Shown: piece by piece, positions 24,198 through 32,795 of the stretch
How positions within the stretch are numbered: position 1 is the first letter of the stretch
Layout of the letters: the number at the start of each line of letters is the position of its first letter
Source of the DNA: SIG701 sp045577175
Lineage (GTDB): Bacteria; Bacillota; Clostridia; Oscillospirales; CAG-272
Direction: 5' to 3'
DNA: 64,000 nt
NCBI GenBank assembly: GCA_045577175.1
Contig: JAZNHT010000017.1
Coordinates: forward strand, 18,686-82,685
Program-made: the position numbers and the translations under genes
The notes under the pieces: model-generated
Told to the model about the DNA's origin: nothing
The model's input: the letters and a program-made list of their open reading frames with translations, nothing else
The model's database searches: none

Positions 24198-24218
24198 AAG
24201 GGGGGCTGTATGCCCCCC
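24198..24218 (-). terminator. Hairpin after glyQS
   Basis: GGGGGGC and GCCCCCC arms with a 5-nt loop; on the minus strand it is followed by TTT only, so it may be a weak or partial terminator. Confidence 0.5.
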
Positions 24219-24225
24219 GATTTGA

Positions 24226-25635
24226 TTAAAATGCGATCTTTTCTGCGATGTAGGACTCAAGATCCGCGATCGGAATACGAACCTGCTCCATCGTGTCGCG
24301 GTCGCGCACGGTGACACAGCCGTCCTCTTTGGATTCAAAGTCGTAGGTGATGCAAAGCGGCGTGCCGATCTCGTCCTCGCGGCGGTAGCGCTTGCCGATC
24401 GAGCCTGCGTCATCGTAGTCCACCATGAACGTCTTGGACAGACGTGCGTAGATTTCGCCTGCCTCCTCAGAGAGCTTTTTCGAAAGCGGCAGAACGGCAG
24501 CCTTGAACGGAGCCAGTGCCGGATGCAGGTGCATGACAACGCGTACATCGTTTTTCTCTGCGTCAATGATTTCCTCATCGTATGCCTCAACGAGGAATGC
24601 GAGCGTTACGCGGTCTGCGCCGAGCGACGGCTCAACAACGTAAGGGACGTATTTTTCGTTCGTTTCGGGATCGAAGTACTCCATCGGCTCGCCGGAGTGA
24701 TTCTGGTGCTGGGTGAGGTCGTAGTCCGTGCGGTCAGCGATACCCCACAGCTCGCCCCAACCGAACGGGAACATGAACTCGAAGTCCGTCGTAGCCTTGG
24801 AGTAGAAGGAGAGCTCCTCCGGATCGTGGTCGCGCAGGCGGAGATTCTCCTTGGCGATGCCGAGATTGTAAAGGAAATCAGCGCAGTATCCTCTCCAGTA
24901 GGTGAACCACTCCAGGTCGGTGCCGGGCTTGCAGAAGAACTCCAGCTCCATCTGCTCAAACTCGCGCGTACGGAACGTGAAGTTACCGGGCGTGATCTCG
25001 TTGCGGAAGGACTTACCGATCTGCGCAACGCCGAAGGGAACCTTCTTGCGGGAGGTGCGGGCGATATTTTTGAAGTTGACGAAGATGCCCTGTGCCGTTT
25101 CGGGACGGAGATACAGCGTGTTTGTGCTGTCCTCGGTAACGCCCTGGAACGTCTTGAACATCAGGTTGAACTTACGGATGTCGGTGAAATCCTTCGAACC
25201 GCAGTCGGGGCAGACGATGCCGTGCTCTGCGATGTATGCGGAGAGCTGCTCGTTCGACCAGCCGCCCGGGTTGTCGGCGAGACCGTTTGCGGCGGCATAA
25301 TCCTCAATCAGCTTGTCCGCGCGGTGACGGGTCTTACATGCCTTACAGTCCATCAGCGGATCGGAGAAGCCGCCGAGGTGACCGGAGGCCACCCACGTCT
25401 CGGGATTCATCAGAATGGCGGAGTCAAGACCGACGTTGTACGGGCTCTCCTGCACGAATTTCTTCCACCAGGCGCGCTTGACGTTGTTCTTCAGTTCAAC
25501 GCCGAGAGGACCGTAGTCCCAGGAATTGGCGAGACCGCCGTAGATTTCGGAGCCTGCGTAAACGAAGCCTCTGTTTTTGCAGAGAGCAACGACTTTTTCC
25601 ATCGTTTTTTCGGTGTTGGGCATGCGTGTACTCAT
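24226..25635 (-). CDS. glyQS: Glycyl-tRNA synthetase, homodimeric type
   Basis: A 469-residue class II synthetase of the alpha2 type. It shows KRAWWKKFVQESPYNVGLDSAILMN near residue 50, a CxxC-type element (MDCKACKTRHRADK and VCPDCGSKDF), motif 2 FRNEITPGNFTFRTREFEQMELEFF and motif 3 GADRVTLAFLVEAYDEE, then the anticodon-binding domain. This is the eukaryote/archaea-like GlyRS found in many Bacillota relatives, not the GlyQ/GlyS tetramer. There is no room for a T-box leader between this gene and its upstream neighbour (about 40 nt). Confidence 0.96.
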   Translation of the reverse strand: MSTRMPNTEKTMEKVVALCKNRGFVYAGSEIYGGLANSWDYGPLGVELKNNVKRAWWKKFVQESPYNVGLDSAILMNPETWVASGHLGGFSDPLMDCKACKTRHRADKLIEDYAAANGLADNPGGWSNEQLSAYIAEHGIVCPDCGSKDFTDIRKFNLMFKTFQGVTEDSTNTLYLRPETAQGIFVNFKNIARTSRKKVPFGVAQIGKSFRNEITPGNFTFRTREFEQMELEFFCKPGTDLEWFTYWRGYCADFLYNLGIAKENLRLRDHDPEELSFYSKATTDFEFMFPFGWGELWGIADRTDYDLTQHQNHSGEPMEYFDPETNEKYVPYVVEPSLGADRVTLAFLVEAYDEEIIDAEKNDVRVVMHLHPALAPFKAAVLPLSKKLSEEAGEIYARLSKTFMVDYDDAGSIGKRYRREDEIGTPLCITYDFESKEDGCVTVRDRDTMEQVRIPIADLESYIAEKIAF

Positions 25636-25675
25636 AGTGTGGAGTATCCTTTCGAAGATATATGATTATGTTTGA

Positions 25676-26803
25676 TTAACTGTTGTTTGTGCCTATGACC
25701 TTGCGATAGCTTTTGAACATAACGATACCGGACGCGGTGCTCGGAGAAAACCAGGCATTTTCCGTCTCTGTTGCGGATATGTATCTGCCGGGATAGTCCA
25801 GCGTTTTGACTGTGAAGGTATCACTGCTTATCGCACAGATGAGCTCCATACGGGACACGAGATCCTTTGTCGTGAAATTCGAGTCAATCCAGCCGCTTTC
25901 ATAGATTTTGTCGTAGAATGCGGTAAATTCCGCCTGCGGAAGTGCGGTAACCTTTGTCAAAATCGCGGAGAGAATGTCCACTAAAAGATCGTTTCGATCC
26001 GCGAGTGCCGCAGCGGAGGAGTAGTCCTCCCACATCATCAATGCGATCGAGCCGGCACCGTCAATGGTGTTGCTTCCGATCGTGTAAAACGGTTCCGTGA
26101 AGCCATCCTCCGGCCTCTGCGAGGTGGAAACGCGACCGTCGTAGTACAGTTCTTCCTTCAGATAGAGTGGGAAGCCGCCCATTTCAAAGACGATGTCGTA
26201 AAGCTCGGTCACGTTGACGTGCAGATGAAAATCAATGGTAAGACCGGTCATCGCGGCGACCTGATCGACGATGTAATTTTTACCGTACAGGTTATAAAGA
26301 TCGCCGAGCGTGTGATCGCCTGTCGGCGTGTTTACACGTGTGATGGCAGGGAAGACGGTGTATGTAAATTCTTTCCGTTCCTTGTCTGCGCGGAGAAGCA
26401 CGGTAGCCACGGCACGCGGATAGCGGTACTCTTTGCCGAGAAGCCCGAACTCTCCCGTTTCTCCCGCTTCCAGCTGTTCCTTGAGCGTGTCCTGATCGGG
26501 GAAGTAATCGTCAAACATATCGGACTGATAATCCGTTACGATAAAGAGCATGTTGAAGGAGTCACCCTGGATGGACGCATCCGGGTCGTCATTGACGGAG
26601 GGATTGTCGGGCACAGAGGTGTCGGACGGGGACGGATTGCCGCTGTTTTCGGGAGTGAGAATCCCCTCCAGCTCACTGGATTCCGCCGCGAAAATGCCCG
26701 TGATCGTGTTGGTGAGGAATTTCGTGGCAAAATATGCCGCCGAGCCGAAAATGAGCGCAGCAATCAGAAAGGTTATGAAAAAATTCTTCAGTGCCGAGAG
26801 CAT
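25676..26803 (-). CDS. LytR-CpsA-Psr (LCP) family-like membrane protein, divergent
   Basis: A 375-residue protein with an N-terminal membrane segment (residues 8-27), a Ser/Asp/Pro-rich linker (about 45-80) and an LCP-like extracytoplasmic domain. FNMLFIVTDYQ, AVATVLLRADKERKEFTYTVFP, LGDLYNLYGKNYIVDQVAAM and the VNVTELYDIVFEMGGFPLYL segment follow the order of LCP motifs. Several conserved arginines of canonical LCP enzymes are not obvious (the usual IPRDT is replaced by FPAITRV). LCP enzymes ligate wall polymers to peptidoglycan; this divergent copy may be a regulator or inactive paralogue. Confidence 0.65.
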   Translation of the reverse strand: MLSALKNFFITFLIAALIFGSAAYFATKFLTNTITGIFAAESSELEGILTPENSGNPSPSDTSVPDNPSVNDDPDASIQGDSFNMLFIVTDYQSDMFDDYFPDQDTLKEQLEAGETGEFGLLGKEYRYPRAVATVLLRADKERKEFTYTVFPAITRVNTPTGDHTLGDLYNLYGKNYIVDQVAAMTGLTIDFHLHVNVTELYDIVFEMGGFPLYLKEELYYDGRVSTSQRPEDGFTEPFYTIGSNTIDGAGSIALMMWEDYSSAAALADRNDLLVDILSAILTKVTALPQAEFTAFYDKIYESGWIDSNFTTKDLVSRMELICAISSDTFTVKTLDYPGRYISATETENAWFSPSTASGIVMFKSYRKVIGTNNS

Positions 26804-26834
26804 ACAAAACCTCCTTTACTGTACCATACCAATA

Positions 26835-26863
26835 ATTATATAATAATTTTCAGGAAAAAGCAA
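26835..26863 (-). promoter_or_regulatory. Promoter of the LCP-like gene
   Basis: On the minus strand TTGCTT (26858-26863), 17 nt, TATAAT (26835-26840). Confidence 0.65.
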
Positions 26864-26947
26864 TAGGTAAATTTGTGAAGTACGGTATTTCAGACGAAAA
26901 AACGGAAAAAATGTTTCCGTAAAGAGCGGTTTGGCGAGAAAAAACTC

Positions 26948-26976
26948 TTGACAAAAAAAGCCGCTCGTTGTATAAT
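26948..26976 (+). promoter_or_regulatory. Consensus promoter of the HPr-like gene
   Basis: TTGACA at 26948-26953, 17 nt, TATAAT at 26971-26976: perfect consensus. Confidence 0.85.
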
Positions 26977-27040
26977 GATTTGTGTAAGGTTTTGGTAAAA
27001 TATCAAACTTATACGAATTCACCTAAAGGAGATGCTTGCT

Positions 27041-27283
27041 ATGAAAGAAGTAAAAATTCGTTTGTCCTCTATTCAGGACGTCCGTACGTTTGTGGATACG
27101 GTGACCAAGTATAATATCGATATAGATCTGTCCTCCGGACGTTACGTGGTTGATGCGAAATCTATCATGGGTATCTTCAGTCTGGATCTGCTCAGTCCGA
27201 TTACGCTGGTTGCACAGACGGACGATGCCGCGCAGGTAGAGGCACTTCTTGCCGATCTGAAGGATTTCATCGTAGAGGAATAA
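27041..27283 (+). CDS. HPr-like protein lacking the phosphocarrier histidine
   Basis: An 80-residue single-domain protein with an HPr-type fold. The segment KSIMGIFSLDLL (residues 40-51) matches the HPr/Crh regulatory-serine region, with Ser41 in the place of Ser46. The phosphocarrier site, where HPr has a histidine in a GLHARPA motif, reads SSIQDVRTFVD and has no histidine. It therefore cannot carry phosphate in the PTS but could be a Crh-like, serine-phosphorylated regulator or an HPr-related protein with another role. AAAGGAGAT lies upstream. It is monocistronic, with a consensus promoter and terminator. Confidence 0.85.
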   Translation: MKEVKIRLSSIQDVRTFVDTVTKYNIDIDLSSGRYVVDAKSIMGIFSLDLLSPITLVAQTDDAAQVEALLADLKDFIVEE

Positions 27284-27295
27284 AGAAAAGCAAAA

Positions 27296-27324
27296 GAAAA
27301 AGGACGGGTGACCGTCCTTTTTTG
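27296..27324. terminator. Bidirectional terminator after the HPr-like gene and the ABC exporter
   Basis: Stem AAAAAGGACGG / CCGTCCTTTTT around a 5-nt loop; usable on both strands. Confidence 0.85.
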
Positions 27325-27326
27325 TT

Positions 27327-29075
27327 TTACTGTGCGAACTGGCTGTTGTACAGATTTGCGTAAAATCCGTCTTTGGCGAGCAGCTCGCCGTGCCGTCCCT
27401 GCTCGACGATGTTGCCGTCACGCATCACGAGGATTACATCCGCCTCACGGATTGTGGAGAGACGGTGCGCCACGATGAAGCTCGTGCGTCCTTTCATCAT
27501 GCGTGCAAACGCCTCCTGAATCTTTGCTTCGGTGCGCGTGTCGATCGAGGAGGTCGCCTCGTCCAGAATCAGAATCGGCGGCAGGCAGAGCATCACGCGT
27601 GTGATACAGAGCAGCTGCTTTTGTCCCGCGGACAGGCTGCCTCCGTCCTCGCCGATTACGGTATCGTATCCGTCGGGCAGACGGCGGATGAAGCTGTGCG
27701 CGTGTGCCGCTTTCGCCGCATCGATCATTTCTTCGTCGGTTGCGTCGGGACGTCCCATTTTGATGTTCTCGCGGATCGTGCCCGATTTCAGCCACGTGTC
27801 CTGGAGTACCATACCGATGTTCTGCCTCAGCGAGGCGCGTGTGAGAGCGCGGATGTCCGTGCCGTCGGCAAGGATGGCACCGGCATCTACGTCGTAAAAA
27901 CGCATCAGCAGATTGATGACCGTCGTTTTTCCGCATCCGGTCGGTCCGACAATGGCGACGCGCTGTCCCGGGCGCACGTGCAGATTGAAATCGCGGATCA
28001 GCGGTCGCTCGGGTACGTAGGAGAACGATACCTCCTTTACGTCAATTTCTCCTGAGGCTTCCGTTAAAACGGCGGCGTCCGCTTGGTCGGGCGTCTCCGT
28101 CGGCGCTTCGATCAGCTCAAACAGACGGGAGGCACACGCCAGCGCATTTTGCAGCTCCGTGATGACGCCCGAGATTTCGTTGAAAGGCTTCGCGTACTGC
28201 GTTGCGTAGCTGAGAAAGCACGTCAGTCCGCCGACCGTGATCGCACCCAAAAGGGCGGCAAACGCGCCCGAAAGCGCAACGGCGGCGTAGATCAGGTTGT
28301 TCAGCACTCTTGTGCTCGGATTGACCAGGGAAGAGAAGAACACCGCCTTGAGGGAGCATTTTTCGAGCCTATCCCCAATCTCATCGAATTGCAGAAGTAC
28401 GTCGTCCTCCTTTGAAAATGCCTGCACGACCTTCTGCCCGGAGAGCATTTCGTCAATCAGCGCGGTCTGCTCACCGCGCACCTCCGACTGCGCACGGAAG
28501 AAACGGTACGTTTTTGTTGCGATAAACCGTGCCAGAAGGAGCGACATCGGCGTCAGAACAACGACCACCGCCGTGATGCCCACGTGGATTGTCAGCATGA
28601 ATACAAGCGTGCCGAGGATCGTTACAACGCCGGTGAACAGCTGTGTGAAGCCCATCAGAAGCCCGTCTGCCAGCTGATCCGCGTCGGTGATGACACGGCT
28701 GACCGTCGCGCCTGTCGGATGCGTGTCGGTGTAGGAAAGCGGCAGCTTCTGAATCCGTGAGAACGCTTCGTTTCTGAGATCGCGTACCACGCCGTAGGTA
28801 ATGCGGTTGTTTATCATGTTCATGATCCACTGCGAAAGTGCCGCGCCGGCAACAATCACGATAATCTTCAAAAGAAGCGGTCGGATCACGTCAAAGCGCA
28901 CCGCCCCCGCCTCGGTGATTGCGTCGATTGCCTCACCGATGAGGATCGGGACGTAGAGCGACAGTGCCACGGTTACGGTGGCAAGCAGCAGGGAGAAAAT
29001 CAGAAAAACGCGGTATTTTTTGATGTGAGACAGCACCTTTCCGAGCGTGCCGCGCGAGGCTTTTTCTTTTGCCAT
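27327..29075 (-). CDS. Heterodimeric ABC exporter, subunit with intact catalytic site
   Basis: A 582-residue half-transporter: six-helix membrane domain (residues 15-310), then the ATPase domain with Walker A GPTGCGKTTVINLL, signature LSAGQKQLL and Walker B LILDEATSSID with the catalytic glutamate. The signature deviates slightly (SAGQK for SGGQQ). The start ATG at 29075 overlaps the TGA of the upstream partner (ATGA), so both subunits are translated together. It is of the multidrug/lipid/peptide exporter type; the substrate cannot be deduced. Confidence 0.9.
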   Translation of the reverse strand: MAKEKASRGTLGKVLSHIKKYRVFLIFSLLLATVTVALSLYVPILIGEAIDAITEAGAVRFDVIRPLLLKIIVIVAGAALSQWIMNMINNRITYGVVRDLRNEAFSRIQKLPLSYTDTHPTGATVSRVITDADQLADGLLMGFTQLFTGVVTILGTLVFMLTIHVGITAVVVVLTPMSLLLARFIATKTYRFFRAQSEVRGEQTALIDEMLSGQKVVQAFSKEDDVLLQFDEIGDRLEKCSLKAVFFSSLVNPSTRVLNNLIYAAVALSGAFAALLGAITVGGLTCFLSYATQYAKPFNEISGVITELQNALACASRLFELIEAPTETPDQADAAVLTEASGEIDVKEVSFSYVPERPLIRDFNLHVRPGQRVAIVGPTGCGKTTVINLLMRFYDVDAGAILADGTDIRALTRASLRQNIGMVLQDTWLKSGTIRENIKMGRPDATDEEMIDAAKAAHAHSFIRRLPDGYDTVIGEDGGSLSAGQKQLLCITRVMLCLPPILILDEATSSIDTRTEAKIQEAFARMMKGRTSFIVAHRLSTIREADVILVMRDGNIVEQGRHGELLAKDGFYANLYNSQFAQ

Positions 29076-30808
29076 CAGACTGCCGCCTCCTTTTTGAACT
29101 GGGAATCGTAGATCTCGCGGTAGATTTCGCACGTTTCAAGCAGAGATTCGTGCGTGCCGATCGCGGCAATCTCGCCGTCATCAAGCACGATGATCTGATC
29201 CGCGTGCGCGATCGATGAGGTGCGCTGGGAGACGATGAATACGGTCATCTCGCCGTCCAGTGCCTTGAGCGCACGGCGGAGGGCGGCATCCGTTGCAAAA
29301 TCGAGCGCGGATGCGCTGTCGTCCAGAATCAGAATCTCCGGCTTCCGCACAAGCGCCCGTGCAATCGTCAAACGCTGTCTCTGTCCGCCGGACAGATTCC
29401 GTCCGCCTGCCTCAATCACGAAGTCCAGACCGCCGTCCTTGTCCTCCACGACCTTCTTTGCCTGCGCGGTCTCCAGTGCCGCCCACAGCTCTGCATCCGT
29501 CGCGTCGGGATTGCCGTAGAGAAGATTCTCGCGCACGGTGCCGCGGAAAAGGAGTGCCTTTTGCGGTACGGTGCCGATCTTTTTGCGGAGCACGTCCGTG
29601 TCATAGGCGCGGACATCCACGCCGCCGACCGTCACACAGCCCTCGCTTACGTCATAGAATCGCGGGATCAGGTTCACGAGCGATGTTTTGCCGCTGCCCG
29701 TGCCGCCGATTACGCCGACAGTCTCTCCTTTTTTTACGGAGAGGGAAATTTTCTCCAGCGAGGGCGCACCTGCACCGCGGTAGGTGAGCATCACGTTTTC
29801 AAAACGTACCGCATCATCGTTTTTGACATCTGCCGAAATTTCGGGATACTCCTTCATCCCCGCAGGGATTTCGAGCACCGCCTCCACGCGGTTTCCGCAG
29901 GCGACCGCTTTCGTGATCGTGATAAACAGATCCGCCGCCTTGATAAGCTCAATAAGAATCTGCGACATATAGTTGTACAAAGCAATCACGGCACCCTGCG
30001 TGAGGATACCTGCCTGAACGCGGAGCGCGCCCTTGTGAATCAGCCATACGGTTGCGAGATTGATGATGACGAACGTCACGGGATTCATGAGTGCGGAGAT
30101 GCGCCCGACAAATTTCTGCCGTGCGGTGAGCGCGTCGTTCTTTTCGCGGAAATCCGCCTCCTCCGTCTTTTCTCGGCAGAACGCGCGGATCACACGGATG
30201 CCCGTGAGATTCTCGCGCACCGATCTGAGCACGCCGTCAAGTGCCTTCTGCACCTTTTTGTAAAGCGGAATGCTTGCAAGCATCACGCTGAAAACAACGA
30301 CGAAAAGGGCAGGGATGGCGACCGCAAACGTGAGCGCGGCCTTCGTGTCGATCGTGAACGCCATGACCATTGCGCCGAACACGACGAACGGCGAACGGAG
30401 CAGCAGGCGGAGCGAGAGATTCACACCCGTCTGAATCTGATTCATGTCGCTCGTGATACGGGTAATCATCGTGGAGGTGCCAAGCGTGTCGAGCTCCTCA
30501 TAGGAGAGCTTGCCCAGATGTGCAAACAAAGCGTGCTTGACGCGCGTGACGAATCCGACCGCGGTTTTGGCGGCGAAATACTGCGCCGTGATCGAAAACA
30601 GATACCCGACAATGCCGAGTGCGGCGAGAAGCAGGCACATCCGCAGGATGTAGCCCTTGTCCGCGTTCCCGATGCCCTTGTCAATTACGTTGGCGATTAC
30701 CAGCGGCACGAGCAGCTCCAAGGTCGCCTCAATCAGCTTGAAAAGCGGACTCAGAACGATCGCGCGTCCGTACCCCTTCATGTATACAAACAGCTTTTTC
30801 ACAGTCAA
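29075..30808 (-). CDS. Heterodimeric ABC exporter, subunit with degenerate catalytic site
   Basis: A 577-residue half-transporter with six membrane helices and an ATPase domain: Walker A GGTGSGKTSLVNLI, signature LSGGQRQRL and Walker B ILILDDSASALD. The catalytic glutamate after the Walker B aspartate is replaced by Asp, the usual sign of one non-catalytic site in TM287/288- or BmrCD-like heterodimers. It is coupled to the partner gene by an ATGA overlap. Confidence 0.9.
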   Translation of the reverse strand: MTVKKLFVYMKGYGRAIVLSPLFKLIEATLELLVPLVIANVIDKGIGNADKGYILRMCLLLAALGIVGYLFSITAQYFAAKTAVGFVTRVKHALFAHLGKLSYEELDTLGTSTMITRITSDMNQIQTGVNLSLRLLLRSPFVVFGAMVMAFTIDTKAALTFAVAIPALFVVVFSVMLASIPLYKKVQKALDGVLRSVRENLTGIRVIRAFCREKTEEADFREKNDALTARQKFVGRISALMNPVTFVIINLATVWLIHKGALRVQAGILTQGAVIALYNYMSQILIELIKAADLFITITKAVACGNRVEAVLEIPAGMKEYPEISADVKNDDAVRFENVMLTYRGAGAPSLEKISLSVKKGETVGVIGGTGSGKTSLVNLIPRFYDVSEGCVTVGGVDVRAYDTDVLRKKIGTVPQKALLFRGTVRENLLYGNPDATDAELWAALETAQAKKVVEDKDGGLDFVIEAGGRNLSGGQRQRLTIARALVRKPEILILDDSASALDFATDAALRRALKALDGEMTVFIVSQRTSSIAHADQIIVLDDGEIAAIGTHESLLETCEIYREIYDSQFKKEAAV

Positions 30809-30838
30809 ATCCTTTTCTGTCTGAATTTTTACCTATAC

Positions 30839-30844
30839 AGTATA
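30839..30844 (-). promoter_or_regulatory. Possible -10 element of the ABC exporter operon
   Basis: TATACT on the minus strand, 31 nt upstream of the start; the only -35 candidate at the right distance (TTTTCA) is poor. Confidence 0.4.
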
Positions 30845-30893
30845 GCATAAAATTTCCCGTTTGAAAAGTGCCTTTTTGATTTTCGCCGTACTC

Positions 30894-30922
30894 TTGACAA
30901 AAACGTGCGTATGCGGTACAAT
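30894..30922 (+). promoter_or_regulatory. Promoter of the M18 aminopeptidase gene
   Basis: TTGACA at 30894-30899, 17 nt, TACAAT at 30917-30922. Confidence 0.8.
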
Positions 30923-30955
30923 TTTATCATAAGATGTACCGAGAGGAGAATCATT

Positions 30956-32254
30956 ATGTCTAAGTCTACAACGGAAAAGCTACTTTCCTTTATTGAAAAA
31001 TGCCCCTCCGCATTTCATGCGGCAGAGACTGTTGCAAGCCGATTGAAAGATGCCGGATTTACCGCGCTCAGCGAGGGTGACGCGTGGGAGATCGTGCCGG
31101 GCGGCAAATATTTCGTTACGCGCGGAGGCTCGTCCGTGATCGCGTTTGCCGTACCGACGGGAGACGTGCGCTCTTTTATGATGTGCGCGTCGCACACCGA
31201 CAGCCCCACGTTCAAGCTGAAGGAGAATCCCGAAAAGGAGTCCGCAGGATATATCCAGCTTCATACGGAACGATACGGCGGTATGCTCTGCGCATCGTGG
31301 TTTGATCGACCGCTGTCCGTGGCGGGACGTGTCGCTGTCCGTGCGGACGGACGGATTCTCACGAAAACGGTCGCTATCGACCGCGATCTTGTTATGATCC
31401 CCAGCGTGGCGATTCACATGAACCGAAACGCCAACGACGGCGCGAGCTATAATGCCAACGTCGATATGTTCCCCTTGTTCGGTGATGCCGCCGATCGCGG
31501 CGGTGTCCGTGCGATGATCGCAAAGGAAGCAGATGTCGCCGAGGAGGATATTCTCGGCGCAGATCTGTTCCTTTATAACCGTCAGCCGGGTACCGTGTGG
31601 GGCGCGGCTGAGCAATACGTGTCCGCGCCGCGTCTGGATGATCTCCAGTGCGCGTTTGCGTCGCTTGAGGCATTTGTCGCCGCGGAAGCCGGTGAGTCGA
31701 TCCCCGTTCTCGCCGTTCTCGATAACGAGGAGGTCGGCAGTCAGACGAAGCAGGGCGCGGCATCTACGTTTCTGTTCGATGTGCTTACCCGTGCCGCCGA
31801 GGCACTCTCGCTTGATTACCGCCGCCTGATTGCCGCATCCTTCCTCGTGTCCGCCGATAACGCGCACGCCGTGCATCCGAATCATCCCGAATTTGCCGAT
31901 GCATACCACCGTCCGCGAATGAATGGCGGTATCGTTATCAAGCAAAATGCGAACCAGCGGTATACCACCGATGCCGTCTCGCAGGCGATCTTTGCCGAAA
32001 TCTGTAAATCGGCGGACGTGCCCGTGCAGTTTTTTGCCAACCGTTCCGATATGGTCGGCGGCTCCACACTCGGCAATATCGCGAATACGCAGGTGTCGCT
32101 CAATACTGTCGATGTCGGACTTGCCCAGCTTGCCATGCATTCCTCTTATGAGACGGCAGGCGTTGCGGATACCGATTACATGATCCGTGCGCTCACAAAG
32201 CTGTTCTCCTCCTCACTGAAGGCGAACGGCGACGGCTCGTACACGATCTGCTGA
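30956..32254 (+). CDS. M18 family aspartyl aminopeptidase-like metallopeptidase
   Basis: A 432-residue cytosolic peptidase of the M18 (aspartyl aminopeptidase/ApeB-like) family. The metal ligands and catalytic residues lie in CASHTDSPTFKLK, VLDNEEVGSQTKQGA, LVSADNAHAVHP and QLAMHSSYETAG. WFDRPLSVAGRV is another family motif. It removes N-terminal residues from peptides and needs two metal ions. The start at 30956 has GAGAGGAG upstream and follows a consensus promoter; the ATGs upstream of it overlap the promoter. Confidence 0.93.
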   Translation: MSKSTTEKLLSFIEKCPSAFHAAETVASRLKDAGFTALSEGDAWEIVPGGKYFVTRGGSSVIAFAVPTGDVRSFMMCASHTDSPTFKLKENPEKESAGYIQLHTERYGGMLCASWFDRPLSVAGRVAVRADGRILTKTVAIDRDLVMIPSVAIHMNRNANDGASYNANVDMFPLFGDAADRGGVRAMIAKEADVAEEDILGADLFLYNRQPGTVWGAAEQYVSAPRLDDLQCAFASLEAFVAAEAGESIPVLAVLDNEEVGSQTKQGAASTFLFDVLTRAAEALSLDYRRLIAASFLVSADNAHAVHPNHPEFADAYHRPRMNGGIVIKQNANQRYTTDAVSQAIFAEICKSADVPVQFFANRSDMVGGSTLGNIANTQVSLNTVDVGLAQLAMHSSYETAGVADTDYMIRALTKLFSSSLKANGDGSYTIC

Positions 32255-32274
32255 CCCTGTTGAAAAGTTTTCGT

Positions 32275-32319
32275 CCGCCTTTTTCAAAAGGCGGCAGGAT
32301 CCAAGGGCGGCGCCCTTGG
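32275..32319. repeat. Two GC-rich hairpins in the intergenic region
   Basis: CCGCCTTT/AAAGGCGG (32275-32294) and CCAAGGGCG/CGCCCTTGG (32301-32319) are back-to-back palindromes with no reading frame, of the type repeated between genes in many clostridial genomes. Confidence 0.55.
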
Positions 32320-32333
32320 TCGCACCTTACTCC

Positions 32334-32366
32334 CATACCTCGCTTCGGCGAGGTATATTTTTTTCT
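32334..32366 (+). terminator. Terminator downstream of the aminopeptidase gene
   Basis: ATACCTCG and CGAGGTAT arms with a CTTCGG tetraloop-like centre, followed by a run of Ts. Confidence 0.75.
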
Positions 32367-32402
32367 GTTTTTCATACAATTTTGTGGAAAGGGGGCGTTA
32401 TT

Positions 32403-32795
32403 TTGCATTTTGGACGACAATCGCGGCGGAGAACGGAAGCACCGCCGTGCCGGAAGGCGAATCCCTTGCGCCTGTATGCTGCGAATACGGTTGCCGTGAT
32501 CGGGTGCGTTGTGTGCGTGCTGTTTTTCTGTGCCTCTGTCAGCGGATACGTCCCCGATACGGACTATCCCGAGGAGAAATCATACGCGGCGGTCGGCGCG
32601 TTTCTGCGCGATCACGGGGCGATTGCGGATGTGCTCGGCATCGACGAATACTTTCCGCAAGAGAGTGTCAGCGTCGGTGCCTTTTCCACACGCGGGGAGG
32701 ATGCGTACCGCGCGTTTATTGAGGAAACCGAACGCAAATGGACGTTCTCCGATTACCTCCGTGATGCGTGGCGGTCACTTTTCGGACTGTCTTGA
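32403..32795 (+). CDS. Small membrane protein, partner of the M50 protease gene
   Basis: The probable start is a TTG at 32403 preceded by AAAGGGGG, giving 130 residues. The N-terminal 25 residues are very basic, followed by a membrane helix at about residues 29-47 and an outward-facing acidic domain. I do not recognise the family. Its end overlaps the start of the M50 protease gene by about 28 nt or fewer, so it is probably co-translated. By position it recalls the SpoIVFA-SpoIVFB pair, but it shows no SpoIVFA motifs. Confidence 0.55.
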   Translation: MHFGRQSRRRTEAPPCRKANPLRLYAANTVAVIGCVVCVLFFCASVSGYVPDTDYPEEKSYAAVGAFLRDHGAIADVLGIDEYFPQESVSVGAFSTRGEDAYRAFIEETERKWTFSDYLRDAWRSLFGLS

